DNA of 64,000 bases from Bacillota bacterium (lineage in GTDB: Bacteria; Bacillota; Clostridia; Lachnospirales; Lachnospiraceae), in assembly GCA_023386315.1 (NCBI GenBank), contig JAEWJZ010000025.1, positions 119,324 through 183,323 of the forward strand, written 5' to 3'. Under the pieces are notes generated by a model. That model worked only from the letters and a program-made list of their open reading frames with translations. It did no database searches and was not told the DNA's origin. The position numbers and the translations under genes are program-made. Shown here piece after piece: positions 62,763-64,000 of this stretch (its first letter is position 1; each line of letters opens with the position of its first letter).

Positions 62763-63197
62763 TTAGAATGGGTATAATCCATTTTCACTTATATATATTT
62801 TACCTGCCATGTCTCTGGGACCTTGAAAGTAAAAATAATAATAATGAGAAGAATTTAAATTTGTGAATGTGATGTACTGATGATCTGTTGCATATATTGA
62901 TTTGCTTGAAACTACCTTTTTAGTTGTATTATCAATGCAATCAACTCTTATCCTTGAGGTTTTTGGTAAAGCGCATTCACCATCTATTCTTACTGGAAGT
63001 GTAGTTCCACCTCCCATTGTAGGAACCATAAAATGAGTGTATTCACCATTACCATAAGGATCTTCATATATGCTGCCATCTAAATAATAATCAAAAACGT
63101 TTGTGGGAGGTTGCGAAGATGTTGCATGAGCTGTTAATGGAGTCATTAAAGATAAAACAAGTACAAATGCAGTAAGTAATTTAAATATTCTTTTCAA
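62763..63197 (-). CDS. Small secreted protein of unknown function
   Basis: This 144-residue product has a clear signal peptide (FKLLTAFVLVLSLMTPLTAHA, cleavage near residue 26). The mature part is beta-rich and aromatic (HYYYFYFQGPRDMAGKIYIS). A ribosome binding site (AAGGAGAA) precedes the ATG. I do not recognise the family. It has its own terminator. Confidence 0.7.
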   Translation of the reverse strand: MKRIFKLLTAFVLVLSLMTPLTAHATSSQPPTNVFDYYLDGSIYEDPYGNGEYTHFMVPTMGGGTTLPVRIDGECALPKTSRIRVDCIDNTTKKVVSSKSIYATDHQYITFTNLNSSHYYYFYFQGPRDMAGKIYISENGLYPF

Positions 63198-63283
63198 TAC
63201 TATTCTCCTTAAAAGTTAATTATTTACCTAGGTATATTAAATTATATGTATAGATTGTACAAATATTACTTTTTTATTTAATA

Positions 63284-63399
63284 AAGATTCCCAACGGAAA
63301 TGACAATGTCCTGATCTATCTGGATCCGCCTTATGTGTTATACGGACCAGAAAACAGTATCGCCATGAGATGTCTGATCAGGACATTTTGAGCCGATAA
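63284..63399 (+). pseudogene. Remnant of a D12-class (Dam-like) DNA adenine methyltransferase
   Basis: The frame reads VLIYLDPPYVLYGPENS, with the DPPY catalytic motif of adenine-N6 methyltransferases. The next codons shift frame, and the other frame continues RHEMSDQDILSR to a stop at 63397-63399. RHEM(S/T)D(Q/E)D is the segment that follows DPPY in D12 enzymes. Loss of one T (restoring NSYRHEM) would explain the shift. The rest of the gene is absent. It is probably debris of a phage or mobile element near the tRNA. Confidence 0.6.
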
Positions 63400-63401
63400 A
63401 C

Positions 63402-63737
63402 TTATCTTAGATTGTAAGTTATGGGTTGAGGCATAGAATAATTAAATATTGGAACAGATACTACGCTTTCACCATCAACGAAGACATCCACTTCGTTATA
63501 AGCAGTGTCTTTTATTTGTACACTTGATAACCATGGTTGAATGATTGTAGAACATGATTCAGGGCTCTCATAAAATTCAATAAAAACTTCTGCTTTTCCA
63601 GGATCAGCAACATGATATATATTTCCAGGATATGTGCCATAAATTCTGGCATAATCACACGGGCGCGGTAGGTCAGCCAGAACTAAAACGTTAATAATGT
63701 CATCAATACGATAAGCAATAACAGATTTTATTTTCAT
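63402..63737 (-). CDS. Hypothetical protein, 111 residues
   Basis: This is a beta-rich soluble product without a signal peptide (MKIKSVIAYRIDDIINVLVL at the N-terminus, then EVDVFVDGESVVSVPIF). AAGGAG precedes the ATG. No family is recognised. It is close to the dam remnant and the secreted-protein gene and may share their mobile or spore-related origin. Confidence 0.55.
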   Translation of the reverse strand: MKIKSVIAYRIDDIINVLVLADLPRPCDYARIYGTYPGNIYHVADPGKAEVFIEFYESPESCSTIIQPWLSSVQIKDTAYNEVDVFVDGESVVSVPIFNYSMPQPITYNLR

Positions 63738-63869
63738 AATTTTAACTCCTTATAAAATCAACTATTTTTAAAGTACATATTTTACTAGCATTATATTAGT
63801 TATTTATATTGTTGTTACATAATTAATGAGAAAAACAAAATATAATTTCAACAGAATGAGAACTAAACA

Positions 63870-63913
63870 AAAACACCGGAATCCCCTGTAAATACAAGTG
63901 ATTCCGGTGTTTT
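63870..63913. terminator. Bidirectional terminator
   Basis: Perfect 14-bp stem AAAACACCGGAATC/GATTCCGGTGTTTT with a 16-base loop. It lies 17 bases from the 3' end of the tRNA gene on the minus strand and probably ends its transcript. Confidence 0.8.
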
Positions 63914-63930
63914 GGCTGTTTATAGAAAAA

Positions 63931-64000
63931 TGGAAGTAATGGGGCTCGAACCCATGACCTTTCGCGTGTGAGGCGAACGCTCATCCCGGCTGAGCTATAC
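63931..64000 (-). tRNA. tRNA-Val (anticodon CAC), 5' end cut by the window
   Basis: The minus strand reads GTATAGCTCAG into a D arm, then an anticodon stem TTCGC/GCGAA with loop CTCACAC (anticodon CAC). The T arm is ATGGG-TTCGAGC-CCCAT and the 3' acceptor strand TACTTCC with discriminator A. The first four 5' bases lie beyond the window. Confidence 0.9.

Noticed and set aside
1..64000. CRISPR arrays, insertion sequences, rRNA genes
   Set aside because: No regularly spaced repeats, transposase genes or rRNA segments were seen on either strand.

Overview
The window looks like chromosome from a spore-forming, low-to-moderate GC Firmicute, most likely a saccharolytic Lachnospiraceae of the Lacrimispora/Clostridium group. 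This is an inference from gene content: PTS, GPH and ABC sugar uptake, a spore photoproduct lyase, Csp-like subtilases, a YaaH-like LysM/GH18 protein, and strong AGGAGG ribosome binding sites. Most of it is ordinary carbohydrate-acquisition chromosome in short operons, each with its own regulator.

Layout. 1-6.7 kb: the tail of a GH3 beta-glucosidase, an AraC regulator, an ABC sugar importer (binding protein and two permeases, no ATPase) and a sucrose phosphorylase. 6.7-11.2 kb: a DJ-1/PfpI protein, a pyridoxamine-oxidase-fold protein, a WYL regulator, a radical SAM/SPASM protein, decayed remnants of what looks like a FecCD iron permease, and a MarR-GNAT fusion. 11.5-13.7 kb: two small membrane proteins and a zinc-ribbon/TM/repeat protein. 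13.9-18.2 kb: a PRD regulator with a fused EIIA domain, ascorbate-type EIIB and EIIC, and a tryptophan-synthase-alpha-like enzyme. 18.2-29.4 kb: a glycan cluster with two AraC regulators, GH5, GH42 and GH43 enzymes, two GPH symporters and an esterase. 29.4-32.8 kb: TetR, Lon and a DUF1858 protein, with matching operator-like sites before tetR and lon. 33.3-37.2 kb: a glycerate utilisation set (CdaR, GntP, glycerate kinase). 37.2-46.3 kb: a chemoreceptor, a split chromate transporter with a divergent LysR, and a LacI-linked pair of a DHDPS-family lyase and an NRAMP-fold transporter that lacks the metal motifs. 46.3-48.1 kb: Lgt and SplB. 48.2-55.3 kb: an L-ascorbate (ula) operon. 55.4-64 kb: a chemoreceptor, a 47-residue membrane protein, two tandem subtilases whose catalytic Ser is Gly, a LysM/GH18 protein with an altered catalytic motif, small hypotheticals, a Dam-methylase remnant and a partial tRNA-Val.

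The most interesting systems are these. (1) The ula operon has four copies of an AACGAACATA operator-like repeat, lacks ulaD, and contains an uncharacterised cytosolic propeller-like protein between ulaE and ulaF. (2) A PTS operon ends in an orphan TrpA-like enzyme that keeps its catalytic Glu and Asp. (3) The NRAMP-fold transporter lacks both canonical metal-binding motifs and sits in an apparent catabolic operon. (4) The subtilase/GH18 cluster has altered active sites in all three members. All calls come from reading the sequence; no database search was run.
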